Assembly (NCBI RefSeq): GCF_947495825.1
Contig: NZ_CANMAH010000006.1
Location: 1-64,000 of the forward strand
Length of the DNA: 64,000 bases
DNA from: an uncultured Psychrobacter sp.
GTDB taxonomy: Bacteria; Pseudomonadota; Gammaproteobacteria; Pseudomonadales; Moraxellaceae
Direction: 5' to 3'
Each line of letters opens with the position of its first letter. The stretch's first letter is position 1. Positions 28,344-38,725 of the stretch are shown here, piece after piece. Under the pieces are notes generated by a model. It was not told where the DNA came from. It did no database searches and worked only from the letters and a program-made list of their open reading frames with translations. Made by a program: the position numbers and the translations under genes.

Positions 28344-29993
28344 ATGGGAAGCAAACGCAAAGATGATGCAACTAACGATACTGGTCGTGACACACAGACC
28401 GAAGTATCAAACAAAGACAGCGGCGCTGCACCTGCTACATCTCCTGAGCAGACCAAAGAAAAAAACAAACAAGAACAAATCGAGCAAACCCACGAACAAG
28501 TCACAGAAGATGTCATGCATCATCCCGATTTGGTCAATCCGCTAGATGACACGCGTATCGATATCAAATCAGGCTTTACTAAAGATTCGCAGCGTATAAA
28601 AAGCGATCAGCATAACTTTGAATACGATGCTGTCGTACTAGGTGCAGGCCCAGCTGGCGAAGCTGCAGCAATGAAGCTTGCTAAGTCTGGTAAAAGAGTA
28701 GCTGTCGTTGACCCCCGTAATCAGGTTGGTGGTAACTCTACGCATGTTGGTACGATTCCTAGTAAAGCGCTGCGTCAATCCGTATTTAACTTGATCAATT
28801 TTCGCCGTGACCCTATGTTTACCAAGGCGCTTGAATATGAACAAGTACCACTGAATAAGGTGCTTGCCAATGCTCGTCGCGTGATACGTAGCCAAGTTAA
28901 TACCCATACGCGCTTTTATGAGCGTAACCGTATTGAGGTTATCCATGGTTGGGCAAGTTTTGCAGATGCCAATACCTTGCGTATTGAAACTGATGAAAAC
29001 ATCTTTGAAACGGTTACCTTTAATAAGGCGATTATCACAGTTGGTAGCCGTCCTTATCGTCCTGAAATTTTAGATTTTGATCATCCGCGTGTCTTTGACT
29101 CTGATAAAATTTTGCAAATGGATTATGTCGTCAAAAAAATCATCATTTATGGCGCAGGTGTAATCGGTTGTGAATATGCTTCAATTTTTACCGGTCTTGG
29201 TTATAAAGTTGATTTGATTAATAACCAAAACCAGCTACTAAGCTATCTCGATAGCGAGATTAGTGATGCTATCGCGCATGACTTTAGACAGTTTGGTGTC
29301 CTTATCCGCAGCAATGAAGAAATTGACCATCTTGAGACTCACGACGATTATGTAATTTTGCATCTCAAAAGTGGTAAAAAAATCAAGTCTGATGCCATTC
29401 TTTGGTCAAATGGTCGCTCAGGTAACACTGAGGGATTAAATTTAGAAGCTATAGGTTTAAAGGCCAATGGCCGTGGTCAGCTCAAAGTAGATGACACTTA
29501 CTGTACAGACGTTAAGAATATTTATGCCGCTGGAGATGTGATTGGCTGGCCGTCTCTGGCTTCTGCCGCCTACGACCAAGGGCGCTGTGCGGCAGCCTTT
29601 ATGGTTGGTGATAGCGATGCAGAGCCGGTATCGAGTGTGCCAACTGGTATCTATACCATTCCTGAAATCTCAAGTATTGGTAAGACTGAGCAAGAGCTGA
29701 CTGATGAAAAAGTGCCTTACGAAGTGGGGCAGGCGTTCTTTAAGCACTTGGCACGTGCGCAGATTATTGGTGAGCGCTCTGGTGTATTAAAGATATTGTT
29801 CCATCGTGAGACGCTTGAAATCTTGGGCATCCATTGCTACGGCAATCATGCTTCAGAGATTATCCATATTGGACAGGCTGTGATGAAGTGTAACAATACC
29901 CTTGAATATTTTGTCAATACGACGTTTAACTACCCAACGATGGCAGAAGCTTATCGGGTAGCGGCGTTAAATGGACTCAACCGAGTGTTTTAG
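28344..29993 (+). CDS. sthA: Soluble pyridine nucleotide transhydrogenase
   Basis: SthA is a cytoplasmic flavoprotein that transfers reducing equivalents between NADPH and NAD. After the FAD-binding [17 protein letters not shown] the motif reads [17 protein letters not shown]: the redox-active cysteine pair of related lipoamide dehydrogenases is absent, and E. coli SthA likewise lacks the second Cys but keeps one. NAD-binding [17 protein letters not shown] and the dimerisation domain follow. An N-terminal extension of about 85 charged residues (Lys/Gln/Thr/Asp-rich) precedes the enzyme, supported by AAGAGG 5 bases before the ATG. A terminator follows. Confidence 0.93.
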   Translation: MGSKRKDDATNDTGRDTQTEVSNKDSGAAPATSPEQTKEKNKQEQIEQTHEQVTEDVMHHPDLVNPLDDTRIDIKSGFTKDSQRIKSDQHNFEYDAVVLGAGPAGEAAAMKLAKSGKRVAVVDPRNQVGGNSTHVGTIPSKALRQSVFNLINFRRDPMFTKALEYEQVPLNKVLANARRVIRSQVNTHTRFYERNRIEVIHGWASFADANTLRIETDENIFETVTFNKAIITVGSRPYRPEILDFDHPRVFDSDKILQMDYVVKKIIIYGAGVIGCEYASIFTGLGYKVDLINNQNQLLSYLDSEISDAIAHDFRQFGVLIRSNEEIDHLETHDDYVILHLKSGKKIKSDAILWSNGRSGNTEGLNLEAIGLKANGRGQLKVDDTYCTDVKNIYAAGDVIGWPSLASAAYDQGRCAAAFMVGDSDAEPVSSVPTGIYTIPEISSIGKTEQELTDEKVPYEVGQAFFKHLARAQIIGERSGVLKILFHRETLEILGIHCYGNHASEIIHIGQAVMKCNNTLEYFVNTTFNYPTMAEAYRVAALNGLNRVF

Positions 29994-30021
29994 ATTTTTT
30001 AGTGCACTTAATTGCTATTAT

Positions 30022-30059
30022 AAAAGCGTCTGTTAAACATCTAACAGGCGCTTTTTTTG
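30022..30059 (+). terminator. Intrinsic terminator after sthA
   Basis: A 13-bp stem with one G-T pair (AAAGCGTCTGTTA with TAACAGGCGCTTT) is followed by TTTT. Confidence 0.88.
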
Positions 30060-30131
30060 TCTAGTCATTTCTTGAGCCAGTGTTTTATAAGGCGTTTTTA
30101 CAAGTCAGCTTTCTAACTAAATATTTTTCAA

Positions 30132-31337
30132 CTAAGTGTTTTTCAAAGTAGGCGGTTTTGTATCCGTACGCTTGCGCATAAACAATAATAAAATAAAGTA
30201 AAATAGCCATAAGCCAATTAAGGCATAAAAACCTGTAGCGACTTGCGAGAGACTGGCGCCCATTTGATTAAGCTGTACTGAAGTATTGATCGCAGGGGTG
30301 GTGGGTATCAACCAGCGCAAAATTTGTAGTACTTCTGGCAACTGGTTGGCAGGCCAAGGATAACCACTCATAAAAAACATCGGTAGTGAGCTAAAAATCA
30401 ATATTTGCATACTACGTTCACGCAAGCGAAACCATAAGCCAAACACGCAACCAAGCGTCGCTACTGTCGGACAAAAAATCATCAAAAATAATAAACTCCC
30501 AAGCATGTTTTGTCCACGTAGATAATGGTGCAGCTCAAAAGTCCAGCCATAATAAAAGCAGCCAACTGTGAAGCTAAGTACGCTCACAGCTACAATTCTT
30601 CCAAGCCAGCCGCGAATACTGGTGCTATGACGCCGCTGTTCATACCAAGTACTGATCAGCATTGCAGACGCTATTAACAGAGTCTGTTGCAAAATAATAA
30701 TAGATACTGCTGGTACTACATATGCACCATAGCCCTCAGTTTGATTATACAAAGGCATAATCTGTAATGGGACAGCCTGAGTGTTTTGCGCAGCAGTAGG
30801 TGCATAAGCCCCTTGAGCCACGTTTTTTTTGACTTCAACTCCCGCTGATACCGTACTAACCGCTTGTAAGAACCCCATCTGCACGTTTTTATTTAATAAA
30901 AAATAACCACCATTACCGAGCACACTGACGCTGGCTTCCTTCCCAGATAGCACTTGCTGCTCAAGTCCGCTTGGAATAATCATGTAGCCTGCAATTTGAT
31001 CTGACCAAATGGCTTCTTTGGCTGCTTGTTCGTTAAGAAAGCGTTTGGTGTTTAGCTGTGGACTGGCGCTGCTATAACGCACAATCGTACGCGATAAGTC
31101 ACTGTTATCGTAATCGACGATACCGACCGGTACATGATTGACCACCTCAGATGAATAAGGCCACGGATAAAAAAAGCCATAAATAATAGGCGCTATAATC
31201 AACATCAAGAGCACGCCTTTATCAGTAAACACATCCTTAAATGTTTGGATAAAGTTTGCCCAAAACGACTGTGGTACTGGCAATGTCGTAAGGAAGGTAG
31301 ATGTTTCTGCAGCGTTGGTTTTAGTTGATTTTGACAT
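30132..31337 (-). CDS. ABC-2 type transporter permease (YhhJ/YbhR-like), second of a pair
   Basis: This 401-residue inner-membrane protein has one N-terminal helix (VLLMLIIAPIIYGFFYPWPY), a periplasmic domain (VPVGIVDYDNSDLSRTIVRY), then about five helices, the ABC2_membrane_3 layout of export permeases such as YhhJ and YbhR. Its start overlaps the stop of the upstream permease (TAATG), so the two are translationally coupled and probably form a heterodimer. No ATP-binding gene lies in the cluster; see the findings. The substrate is unknown; the associated HlyD-like and TolC-like genes point to drug or small-molecule export. Confidence 0.85.
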   Translation of the reverse strand: MSKSTKTNAAETSTFLTTLPVPQSFWANFIQTFKDVFTDKGVLLMLIIAPIIYGFFYPWPYSSEVVNHVPVGIVDYDNSDLSRTIVRYSSASPQLNTKRFLNEQAAKEAIWSDQIAGYMIIPSGLEQQVLSGKEASVSVLGNGGYFLLNKNVQMGFLQAVSTVSAGVEVKKNVAQGAYAPTAAQNTQAVPLQIMPLYNQTEGYGAYVVPAVSIIILQQTLLIASAMLISTWYEQRRHSTSIRGWLGRIVAVSVLSFTVGCFYYGWTFELHHYLRGQNMLGSLLFLMIFCPTVATLGCVFGLWFRLRERSMQILIFSSLPMFFMSGYPWPANQLPEVLQILRWLIPTTPAINTSVQLNQMGASLSQVATGFYALIGLWLFYFILLLFMRKRTDTKPPTLKNT

Positions 31338-32605
31338 TAGCGTGCTCCCCAGCGCTCAGGACGCGATAAGGCACGTTTGGTCAAAAAGACCATTAAAATT
31401 ATCGCAATAACAGTTACTAAGAGTAGGCCATAAACAATGGGCAGTGATACGGTAAGGGGAGCTTGCATTTGTAGCTGCGCAATGTGCAGCTGTAGATAAT
31501 GCGTCAATGGTAGTGCATCAGCCCAATATTTGGCGCTGTCGGTAATGGCAATATAAGGGTAAGTCACGCCTGCGAATGCGTAGGAGGGTACGGAGATGAA
31601 TCCAGTAGCCGATAATCCCATACGTAATGAAAATGAGCCGAGTGTAAAGACAGCACCAAGCCAAAATGAGAGAATTATTAATAACACCAGACTCATATAA
31701 GTGATTAACAACGATACTGTGTCCACGCTTTGTTGCGGTGTGGCTAGCCATAATGCCAACGCTGACCAGATACTATAAGCCAGTATGGGCCAAAAATACT
31801 TACCTAATAAGCCTGCGAATAATACGGATAAGCTCGCTTTTTTTATGTTGTTCGAGCTTTCCGTATTATTGTTTTTATATTGACCACTATAATTAGCCAA
31901 TATTAAGTCAGGCGTGCCTATATCGATAAAACGAGACCAACGTCCAAGCTGCTTATCGCGTAGCTCTCGGCCAATTGTCGTTGCCCCAATCACCATTGCT
32001 AAAATATGCAGTAGCGCAGGGATTACTGTCGATGCCAAAAACTGCTGATAGTTATTAATGGTATTAAATAGGCTGGTACGTTGAATAGCGATAGGAGAGT
32101 AGTTGATCGCTGCTTGTGAAGGCGCCATGCCTTGCTTGATCATACGTTGTATTTCAACGCCTGCTGACAAAGTACCGGTGACTGCTTGTACGCTGGTCTG
32201 AATGATGCCTGAATGCGTGCCATACTGAGCATTTACTTGCAAGACAACAGGTGCTGGTTTGCTGGATGAAATATTACGTGAAAAGTCCTCAGGTATGATG
32301 ACGACTGCATAAACATCCCGTTGCAATATAGCCGCTTCGACTTCTGCTGGCGAGTGGTACTGCTCATGAACAGTTAGCTCAGGACTGGCTTCTAGATAGC
32401 GAACCAATGTATTGGCCACCGGACCATTGTCTTGATCAACGACCCCGATAGGCAGATCTGTGATTTGAGTTTGCGAAAATATCCACCAAACGAGCAAGAC
32501 AGTTGCTAGGGGTATCCATAGCACCATTGCCAAATCCCACTGATTTTTGGCTAAGAACCGCCGCTCATAAGCAGCACTGCGTACAAATGCTTTTAGCAGA
32601 CCCAT
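31337..32605 (-). CDS. ABC-2 type transporter permease, first of a pair
   Basis: This 422-residue permease has the same layout as its downstream neighbour: an N-terminal helix, a periplasmic domain (LPIGVVDQDNGPVANTLVRY), then five or six helices (ATVIPALLHILAMVIGATTIG, then the last near ILMVFLTKRAL). It lies 3 bases after the HlyD-like gene and overlaps the next permease by one base. Such pairs usually work with an ATPase of the YbhF/RbbA type, which is missing here. Confidence 0.85.
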   Translation of the reverse strand: MGLLKAFVRSAAYERRFLAKNQWDLAMVLWIPLATVLLVWWIFSQTQITDLPIGVVDQDNGPVANTLVRYLEASPELTVHEQYHSPAEVEAAILQRDVYAVVIIPEDFSRNISSSKPAPVVLQVNAQYGTHSGIIQTSVQAVTGTLSAGVEIQRMIKQGMAPSQAAINYSPIAIQRTSLFNTINNYQQFLASTVIPALLHILAMVIGATTIGRELRDKQLGRWSRFIDIGTPDLILANYSGQYKNNNTESSNNIKKASLSVLFAGLLGKYFWPILAYSIWSALALWLATPQQSVDTVSLLITYMSLVLLIILSFWLGAVFTLGSFSLRMGLSATGFISVPSYAFAGVTYPYIAITDSAKYWADALPLTHYLQLHIAQLQMQAPLTVSLPIVYGLLLVTVIAIILMVFLTKRALSRPERWGAR

Positions 32606-32608
32606 GGT

Positions 32609-33763
32609 TTACTCTTGAGCCTGAATAGCATCAGTCGGGTCAATCTGTACAATGACACTCATACCGGAGCGAATACGACTGTCTGGGTTTGAAGGTCTTG
32701 CTTTGATTTCAAAAGTGCGTACATCAAAGCCATCATCGTTATTGGTCGGTCGCCAAGTTGCGAAATCAGACAGTGTTGAAGTCGCATAAACTGTAAACTC
32801 TTTATTATAGGGTTTATCTGTAGATGACAGCGCTGGAATCGTACCCGTAAACTGTTGACCAATAGCAAATTGATTTAAGTGGTTTTCGGTAACATTTAAC
32901 ACGACCCACTGCTCGTCTGTATTGACCAAAGTCAGTATTGGTACACCTTGTCCAATGACTTCACCTGCGCTGACGATGACATCATCCACAATACCAGCAA
33001 TCGGGCTTTTGAGGTTGGCTTCTTCTTTTGCGACCAGCGCTTCATCTAGCTGAGCGTCGACTTGCGCGACTTGTGCGGTGGCAGCAGACTTATCTTCGCT
33101 GCGCGCGCCTTCTAATGCCAAGTCATACTGCAAACGCGCCGCTTCAGTTTGGTCTTGCGTAGCCAAAAACTGCGCATAGGCTTCATCACGCTTCTGCCTT
33201 GCCATAAGTCCTTCTTCATAAAGACGATTGACACGTTGGTAGGTGTTTTGTGCCAAATCAGAAGCGGCTTTATTGGCTTGCCAAGCGGCTTTTGCTTGCG
33301 CGATCTCTTGCGGGCGCGCACCGTTTTCTGCTTTATCCAATTGACTTTGTGCCATTTGCTTACCAGCACGAGCTTGAGCAATCTTTGCGTTGATTTCAGG
33401 TGAGTCCATCTCAATCAGTTGCTGACCGACTTCAACTTTATCGCCTTCTGTGACCAAAATCTGTGCGATACGTCCCGGCACCTTTGTTGCGATGGACGTT
33501 TGCTGCATCTGCATTTGCCCCTGAAAAGTCACCGTATTGGGCGCGCTATGCTCATTACTTATTATCAGACCATAGCCGATGAAGCCCAGCACAATAATAA
33601 CAATAAACGCGATGATGATTTTTTTTAAGGTTTTATTGGCGTTACTTTGTTTATGATACTCAGGAACAGTAGTGGTATCCTGCGAGGTTTGCACATCGGT
33701 TTTGGCATTATTTACATCATTAGCGTTATTTAAATTATCAGGGGCATTATAAGGGTCGGGCAT
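32609..33763 (-). CDS. HlyD/EmrA-type membrane fusion protein
   Basis: This 384-residue periplasmic adaptor has one N-terminal helix (about 48-69), a lipoyl-like half (ATKVPGRIAQILVTEGDKVE), a long coiled coil with heptad Ala/Gln content (about 130-245), and a beta-barrel end (VIQGVPILTLVNTDEQWVVLN pattern). It should connect the inner-membrane permeases to a TolC-type outer-membrane channel, possibly the one encoded at 34893-36512. It begins the compact unit HlyD-permease-permease; YihY lies 41 bases upstream and may share its transcript. Confidence 0.9.
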   Translation of the reverse strand: MPDPYNAPDNLNNANDVNNAKTDVQTSQDTTTVPEYHKQSNANKTLKKIIIAFIVIIVLGFIGYGLIISNEHSAPNTVTFQGQMQMQQTSIATKVPGRIAQILVTEGDKVEVGQQLIEMDSPEINAKIAQARAGKQMAQSQLDKAENGARPQEIAQAKAAWQANKAASDLAQNTYQRVNRLYEEGLMARQKRDEAYAQFLATQDQTEAARLQYDLALEGARSEDKSAATAQVAQVDAQLDEALVAKEEANLKSPIAGIVDDVIVSAGEVIGQGVPILTLVNTDEQWVVLNVTENHLNQFAIGQQFTGTIPALSSTDKPYNKEFTVYATSTLSDFATWRPTNNDDGFDVRTFEIKARPSNPDSRIRSGMSVIVQIDPTDAIQAQE

Positions 33764-33804
33764 GACAATAAGCGTCCTAAAATATTACGATTAAAAAAAG
33801 CGCG

Positions 33805-34686
33805 TTATGAGTACACACGAATTGCGTCGGAGGCACGGCGTGTGGTCATCTCATAGTTAAACATCGCCCCAAGCGCGATAATAAAGGCGGAATAATACAG
33901 CCACAGCATAATCACTACGGCGGCTGAGAGTGCCCCAAACGTAGCGCTATAGTTGTTAAAGTTTTGTACGTAAATGGAAAAAATACCGGACAACAAAATC
34001 CATAATACGGTGGCTAACGCCGCTCCGGGAATCAATCTTTTGATAGGAACAGCGCCGCGATTGGGCGCAAAACGATACAATCCCAAAAAGCTTAAAAAGA
34101 TAATAATGGCAAGTATCGGCCAGCGGCTCCAAAGCACAATGGTCTCAAACGGTTGCCCGAAAGAAAAAAACTGTGCCAATAAAGGAATGGCGGCGATCGT
34201 TGATAGTGCTACGATAAACAAGATAAGCGCGGCAACGGTTAATAAAATGGCTCTGATAATACTGACGATAAAACTGCGCCGCTCGGTGATATGAAACGCC
34301 AAATTAATCAAAATCACCAAGTTTTTGATACCGCGTGAGCCTGAATATAAAGCTAAAACTGTCGAAAACAATAGCCCGAAAGACAAGCGGGTAGTGGTGT
34401 TCTGCGTCAAGCTGTCTAAACGCTCATAAATGATGTCATAAACAGAGGGCGGTATAAACGGCTCTAACATGGCAATTTGCGCTTGCATCTCAGCGGGTGA
34501 AAAAACCAGGTTATAGATGAGTACAAACACCGCCATAATCGGAAAAATGGACAAAAACCCAAAAAATCCCACACTGGCGCAGTGTGCCCAAACGTTTGGC
34601 GTGTTGGCAGCACTCCATGTCTGCATTAGCAATTGCCGCCATTTTTGAGTGGGAGATATTGTTGTAGGTGTCGTCGCGTCTTTCAT
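33805..34686 (-). CDS. YihY/BrkB-family inner-membrane protein
   Basis: This 293-residue protein has six predicted membrane helices and the YihY/BrkB family signatures (AHCASVGFFGFLSIFP, YSGSRGIKNLVILINLAF, PNRGAVPIKRLIPGAALATVLW, FNNYSATFGALSAAVVIMLWLYYS). Despite the historical ribonuclease BN and serum-resistance names, the function is unclear. It lies between the TolC-like and HlyD-like genes on the same strand, 41 bases before the latter, which suggests co-transcription with the exporter. Confidence 0.88.
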   Translation of the reverse strand: MKDATTPTTISPTQKWRQLLMQTWSAANTPNVWAHCASVGFFGFLSIFPIMAVFVLIYNLVFSPAEMQAQIAMLEPFIPPSVYDIIYERLDSLTQNTTTRLSFGLLFSTVLALYSGSRGIKNLVILINLAFHITERRSFIVSIIRAILLTVAALILFIVALSTIAAIPLLAQFFSFGQPFETIVLWSRWPILAIIIFLSFLGLYRFAPNRGAVPIKRLIPGAALATVLWILLSGIFSIYVQNFNNYSATFGALSAAVVIMLWLYYSAFIIALGAMFNYEMTTRRASDAIRVYS

Positions 34687-34892
34687 AATGTGTCCGTATC
34701 TTTGTTATTGTTTATCAAATTTAAAGCGAAGATATTCAAGTATTTACTATTAATAAGGTATTACTATCAAGGTTTTGTCATCTAAACCCTCTAAAGTCCA
34801 AGCATTTTAAACAGACCTTTTAAATAGGACATCCTTAACAATAGGGTAAGGTAAAACGAGCCGATTACGCACGCTTTTTTGTGTTTTTATGG

Positions 34893-36512
34893 TTATTGTT
34901 GATATAGCGTAGGCAAGCGAATGTCAGCAGCGTTTAGATAAGCATTAAAGGCGAGTGGCGTACCGCAGCTTTGCATAAGAGCTGCTAGCCCCTGTACGTA
35001 GTCGTTTGCAGCCTGCGCTTGTTCGGTGCGGGCTTTGAGAGCTTGCGTTTGTGCTTGTACGACTTCGATAGTAGTATTCACACCTTCTTGCAGTCCAAGG
35101 CGACGCAAGCGTAATACCTCTGCGGCTAAGTCGACATTGCTTTGGAGGGCTTGATAGCGCGACTGAGCATTGTTCACATCGTTCCAGTTTTTTTCGACTA
35201 GCAATAATAGGTTGTCACTGACTTCGATTTCGGACAAATCCGCTTGGCGTATCTTAGCATCATTTGATGCTAGAGATGCTGCTTTATCGAGCCCGCCCCA
35301 CAGCTTCCAACTGGCCGACACACCTGCAATCCAGCTGGGATCTTTTTCAACTTGTCCATAACCGTATAGCATAACAGTTGGCTTATAACCAGTATCGGAT
35401 AGCTTACGTAGCTGCTCAGCTTGCACGCGTTTAGCGGCGACTTTTTGTAGTCCAGGATGATGTTTTAGTGCCAAGTTTTGAAAGTAACTGACATCTGGTA
35501 GAGGACGACTGGACACAAACAGTGGAGTGGTTGGCTTAATACGGTAGTCTGTCCGCAACAGACGTTGTAATGATATCATTGCAAGGCGAGCATCATTATG
35601 GGCATTATCTGATTCACTCTTAGCATCTGCCAGAGCAGATTGCGCCTCCAATCTATCAACACGCGAGATAAAACCTTCTTCATATAAGCGTTTGGCCATA
35701 TGGTCGGTCTGCTGCAGCGTATCGTAAGCGTCTTCACGCAAGTAAGCGGCAATAATCGCTAGTTGCGCCTTGAAGTAACGTTCAATCAACGTGTTATAAA
35801 GCGCATTTTTATCGAGTATGCTGTCCGCCACTGCTTCTTGAGTACGGGCATCTGATGCTCCAGTGAGTGCTGAGGTGCGCCCAGCAGTATAAACAGGCCA
35901 AGCAAAACCGAGACCTGCCCCTGCTGTAGAGCCTGAGCGCTTAAAGTCATAGGAGTCTGGAATGCGATCGCCGACCATCTCACCAAAGTTTGGTAAATCT
36001 GGTATAGGAGGAATAACGTCGCCAGTATTAGCGCCAGCGTTATTCACACCGTTGATCACCTCGTTTTTGAGCGTTGATAAGTCAATATCTTCTTGTACAT
36101 TATAGGTATTGGCTGATAGCTGCGCGAATACAAAAGGATTATCTATTGTCTTGAGAGCATCGGTTTGATATTCGCTGGCTACAATGGCAGCTTGATTGGC
36201 AGCAAGTTTAGGTGAAACTTGTAATAATATTTCTTGTGCTTGCTCAAGACTCAAAAAGCTAGCCACGTCTAACGGGTAGCTATTAGCGACTTTTTTATGG
36301 GTAATAGGGTCAACAAGAGTGTTTAGAGTAGGATCGCTTGATGGCGGTGATAAGTCCGCGTGGACTGGATCGGCATGAATCGTATCCATTGAGATAAGGT
36401 TTTGGTCAATATCCGTGTTTATAGTATGGTCGTTCGCTGCGGTATGAGTTGAGATTCCTATTAGCATAACAGTTGCAACTGCACTAGGCAGAGATAAGAT
36501 AGCAAATTTCAT
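34893..36512 (-). CDS. TolC-family outer-membrane efflux protein
   Basis: This 539-residue protein has a Sec signal peptide (about 1-27) and the two repeated alpha-helical halves of the TolC/OEP family (YLREDAYDTLQQTDHMAKRL; EGFISRVDRLEAQSALADA; then LRLRRLGLQEGVNTTIEVVQ). A non-conserved stretch of about 50 residues follows the signal peptide. There is no lipobox, so it is TolC-like rather than an NodT-type lipoprotein. It precedes yihY, the adaptor and permease genes on the same strand, with a 206-base gap, and likely completes the tripartite exporter. Confidence 0.9.
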   Translation of the reverse strand: MKFAILSLPSAVATVMLIGISTHTAANDHTINTDIDQNLISMDTIHADPVHADLSPPSSDPTLNTLVDPITHKKVANSYPLDVASFLSLEQAQEILLQVSPKLAANQAAIVASEYQTDALKTIDNPFVFAQLSANTYNVQEDIDLSTLKNEVINGVNNAGANTGDVIPPIPDLPNFGEMVGDRIPDSYDFKRSGSTAGAGLGFAWPVYTAGRTSALTGASDARTQEAVADSILDKNALYNTLIERYFKAQLAIIAAYLREDAYDTLQQTDHMAKRLYEEGFISRVDRLEAQSALADAKSESDNAHNDARLAMISLQRLLRTDYRIKPTTPLFVSSRPLPDVSYFQNLALKHHPGLQKVAAKRVQAEQLRKLSDTGYKPTVMLYGYGQVEKDPSWIAGVSASWKLWGGLDKAASLASNDAKIRQADLSEIEVSDNLLLLVEKNWNDVNNAQSRYQALQSNVDLAAEVLRLRRLGLQEGVNTTIEVVQAQTQALKARTEQAQAANDYVQGLAALMQSCGTPLAFNAYLNAADIRLPTLYQQ

Positions 36513-36906
36513 GGAGTATAAACCGTTAATTAGGAAGCAAATTGTCGTCGTATATTAAGATATTGCCATACAAAATACTTAAGTAAAAAACAATTAAATC
36601 AATTGTCATCTATAGTATAAGTCTTAATAGGGATAGCAAAGCGTACACTGTAGAGCCACAACTGTGATAGGTCAATGCTTATTACTTACTTGTCATTCAT
36701 TCAGTGTTAAGGTTTTATATAATCTGTACCAAGAAGCAGGCACAATATAATATTATATCGCTATAAATTTTGTAAATTGTAGGTGTATGTTCTATTTTAG
36801 AACCTATTATAAAAAGAGACAACTATATAGCTAGTTTTAGTATAGAAGGTCTTAATATCAAATAGGTAGAGCCAACAGTATTGTTTGATAAGGTTGAGGG
36901 GGAAAT
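36513..36906. other. Divergent intergenic region
   Basis: This 394-base, strongly AT-rich gap separates the TolC-like gene and glpK. It must carry both promoters; I see no hairpin, repeat or small gene that I can support. Confidence 0.5.
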
Positions 36907-38487
36907 ATGGCAGGATATATATTGGCATTGGATCAAGGAACAACATCAAGCCGTGCGATTTTATATGATGATCATGCGCGTCCTATCGAGATTGCCCAGC
37001 AGCCCACCACATTACAAACGCCAAAAGCTGGCTATGTAGAGCAAGATGCGCGGCAAATCTGGCAAACTCAAATTAGCTGTGCGCACGATGTCATTAATCA
37101 AGCAGGGTTGTTGGCAACTGATGTGACTAGTATTGCTATTACCAACCAGCGCGAATCTATCGTCGTTTGGGATAGACAGACAGGTACACCGCTTGCTCCA
37201 GCGATTATTTGGCAAGATAGGCGCACAGCAAGCTATTGTGAAAACTTGGCCCGTGATAGTACTGATAATGTGACAACGCAAATTCAACAGATTACTGGTT
37301 TACGACTAGACGCTTATTTTAGTGCCAGTAAGATTGCTTGGCTGCTTGAACACAACCCTAAGATTAAAGTGCGTGCTGCAAGTGGTCAGTTGGCAGTAGG
37401 TACTATTGATAGCTGGTTGATTTATCAGCTGACTGGTGGCGAGCACGTCATCGATATCACCAATGCTTGTCGTACCCTGTTGTATGATATTCATAAGCTG
37501 GCATGGTCAGAAGATCTGTGCGCGCGCTTTAATATTCCAATGAATATATTGCCAAGAGTACTGCCGTCAGACGGAGAGTTTGGCAAGACTAAAAAAGGCT
37601 TGTTTGCCAAGCAAATTCCTATTCATGCGGTACTAGGAGATCAGCAGGCAGCGTTGTTTGGGCAAGGTTGTCTTAAGCCTGGTATGGCCAAAAACACTTA
37701 TGGCACTGGTTGTTTTATGCTGATGAATATTGGTCAAACCCCCAAACTTAGTGAGCATCAACTCCTAACTACGATAGCTTGGCAACGTAAAGCACCCATA
37801 AATCGTGTCGATAACTTAACTATCAGTGAAATAGTGCAATCTGGTAAACGCATGATACAAGCTCCCACCTCCTTTTTTGGACGTGAAGTTACTTATGCGT
37901 TAGAAGGTAGTGTTTTTATGGCAGGGGCTATCGTACAGTGGCTGCGTGATAATTTAGGTATGATTAAACAAAGCTGCGATGTTGAAGATTTAGCGCGGCA
38001 AGTAGACAGTAGCGAAGCTGTCGTATTACTTCCAGCCTTTACTGGGCTTGGCACACCTTACTGGCGCTCTGATATACATGCTAGCATCAGTGGTATGAGC
38101 CGCGGTACTACCAAAGCCCATATCGCTCGTGCTGCTCTCGAAGCGATTGCCTTTCAAACTTATGATGTGCTTATCGCTATGCAAAAAGACAGTCCGCATC
38201 CATTAACAGAACTACGAGTCGATGGCGGTGCGGCAAACAATGATTTGCTCATGCAGTTTCAAGCCGATTTACTCAATGTTCCTGTCTTACGTCCCAAAGA
38301 TACTGAAATCACTGCTAAAGGAGCAGCTCTATTAGCTGGTCTAAAAAATGGTCTGTATGACGAGCAAACTATAAAAGAGTCATGGCAAGTCGACCGTGTC
38401 TTTGAACCCAATATGCTATCTGAGAGACGGGCACAGCACATTGATAAATGGCAGCGAGTTATTACTAAGGCATTAATGGAAGTTTGA
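36907..38487 (+). CDS. glpK: Glycerol kinase
   Basis: The enzyme makes glycerol-3-phosphate from glycerol and ATP. Both FGGY-kinase halves are intact in 526 residues: LDQGTTSSRAILYDDHARP at the N-terminus, NQRESIVVWDRQTG, GDQQAALFGQGC, YGTGCFML and DGGAANNDLLMQFQADLL. A GAGGGGG ribosome site precedes the ATG. No glpF, glpD or glpR lies in the window, so the rest of the pathway is elsewhere. A short terminator follows. Confidence 0.97.
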   Translation: MAGYILALDQGTTSSRAILYDDHARPIEIAQQPTTLQTPKAGYVEQDARQIWQTQISCAHDVINQAGLLATDVTSIAITNQRESIVVWDRQTGTPLAPAIIWQDRRTASYCENLARDSTDNVTTQIQQITGLRLDAYFSASKIAWLLEHNPKIKVRAASGQLAVGTIDSWLIYQLTGGEHVIDITNACRTLLYDIHKLAWSEDLCARFNIPMNILPRVLPSDGEFGKTKKGLFAKQIPIHAVLGDQQAALFGQGCLKPGMAKNTYGTGCFMLMNIGQTPKLSEHQLLTTIAWQRKAPINRVDNLTISEIVQSGKRMIQAPTSFFGREVTYALEGSVFMAGAIVQWLRDNLGMIKQSCDVEDLARQVDSSEAVVLLPAFTGLGTPYWRSDIHASISGMSRGTTKAHIARAALEAIAFQTYDVLIAMQKDSPHPLTELRVDGGAANNDLLMQFQADLLNVPVLRPKDTEITAKGAALLAGLKNGLYDEQTIKESWQVDRVFEPNMLSERRAQHIDKWQRVITKALMEV

Positions 38488-38613
38488 GAGATACATAGAC
38501 ATATGACGATGTTCTTAATTACTATTTTTAGCACGTGTTTATATAGTCAAGTTATAACTATACATCTTGTAACGTAAGGTCATCATGACCTCGACATACT
38601 TTACATAAACGTT

Positions 38614-38639
38614 CTATCGATAAGTGTCGATAGTTTTTT
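38614..38639 (+). terminator. Intrinsic terminator after glpK
   Basis: A 7-bp stem (CTATCGA with TCGATAG, 6-base loop) is followed by TTTTTT. Confidence 0.7.
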
Positions 38640-38725
38640 ATACTTTAACAGTGATTAATTAAGCACTTAACTTAATCCAAATTTATAATTAATAAGTAAA
38701 TAATAATCAATTTAAGGATGAAATT

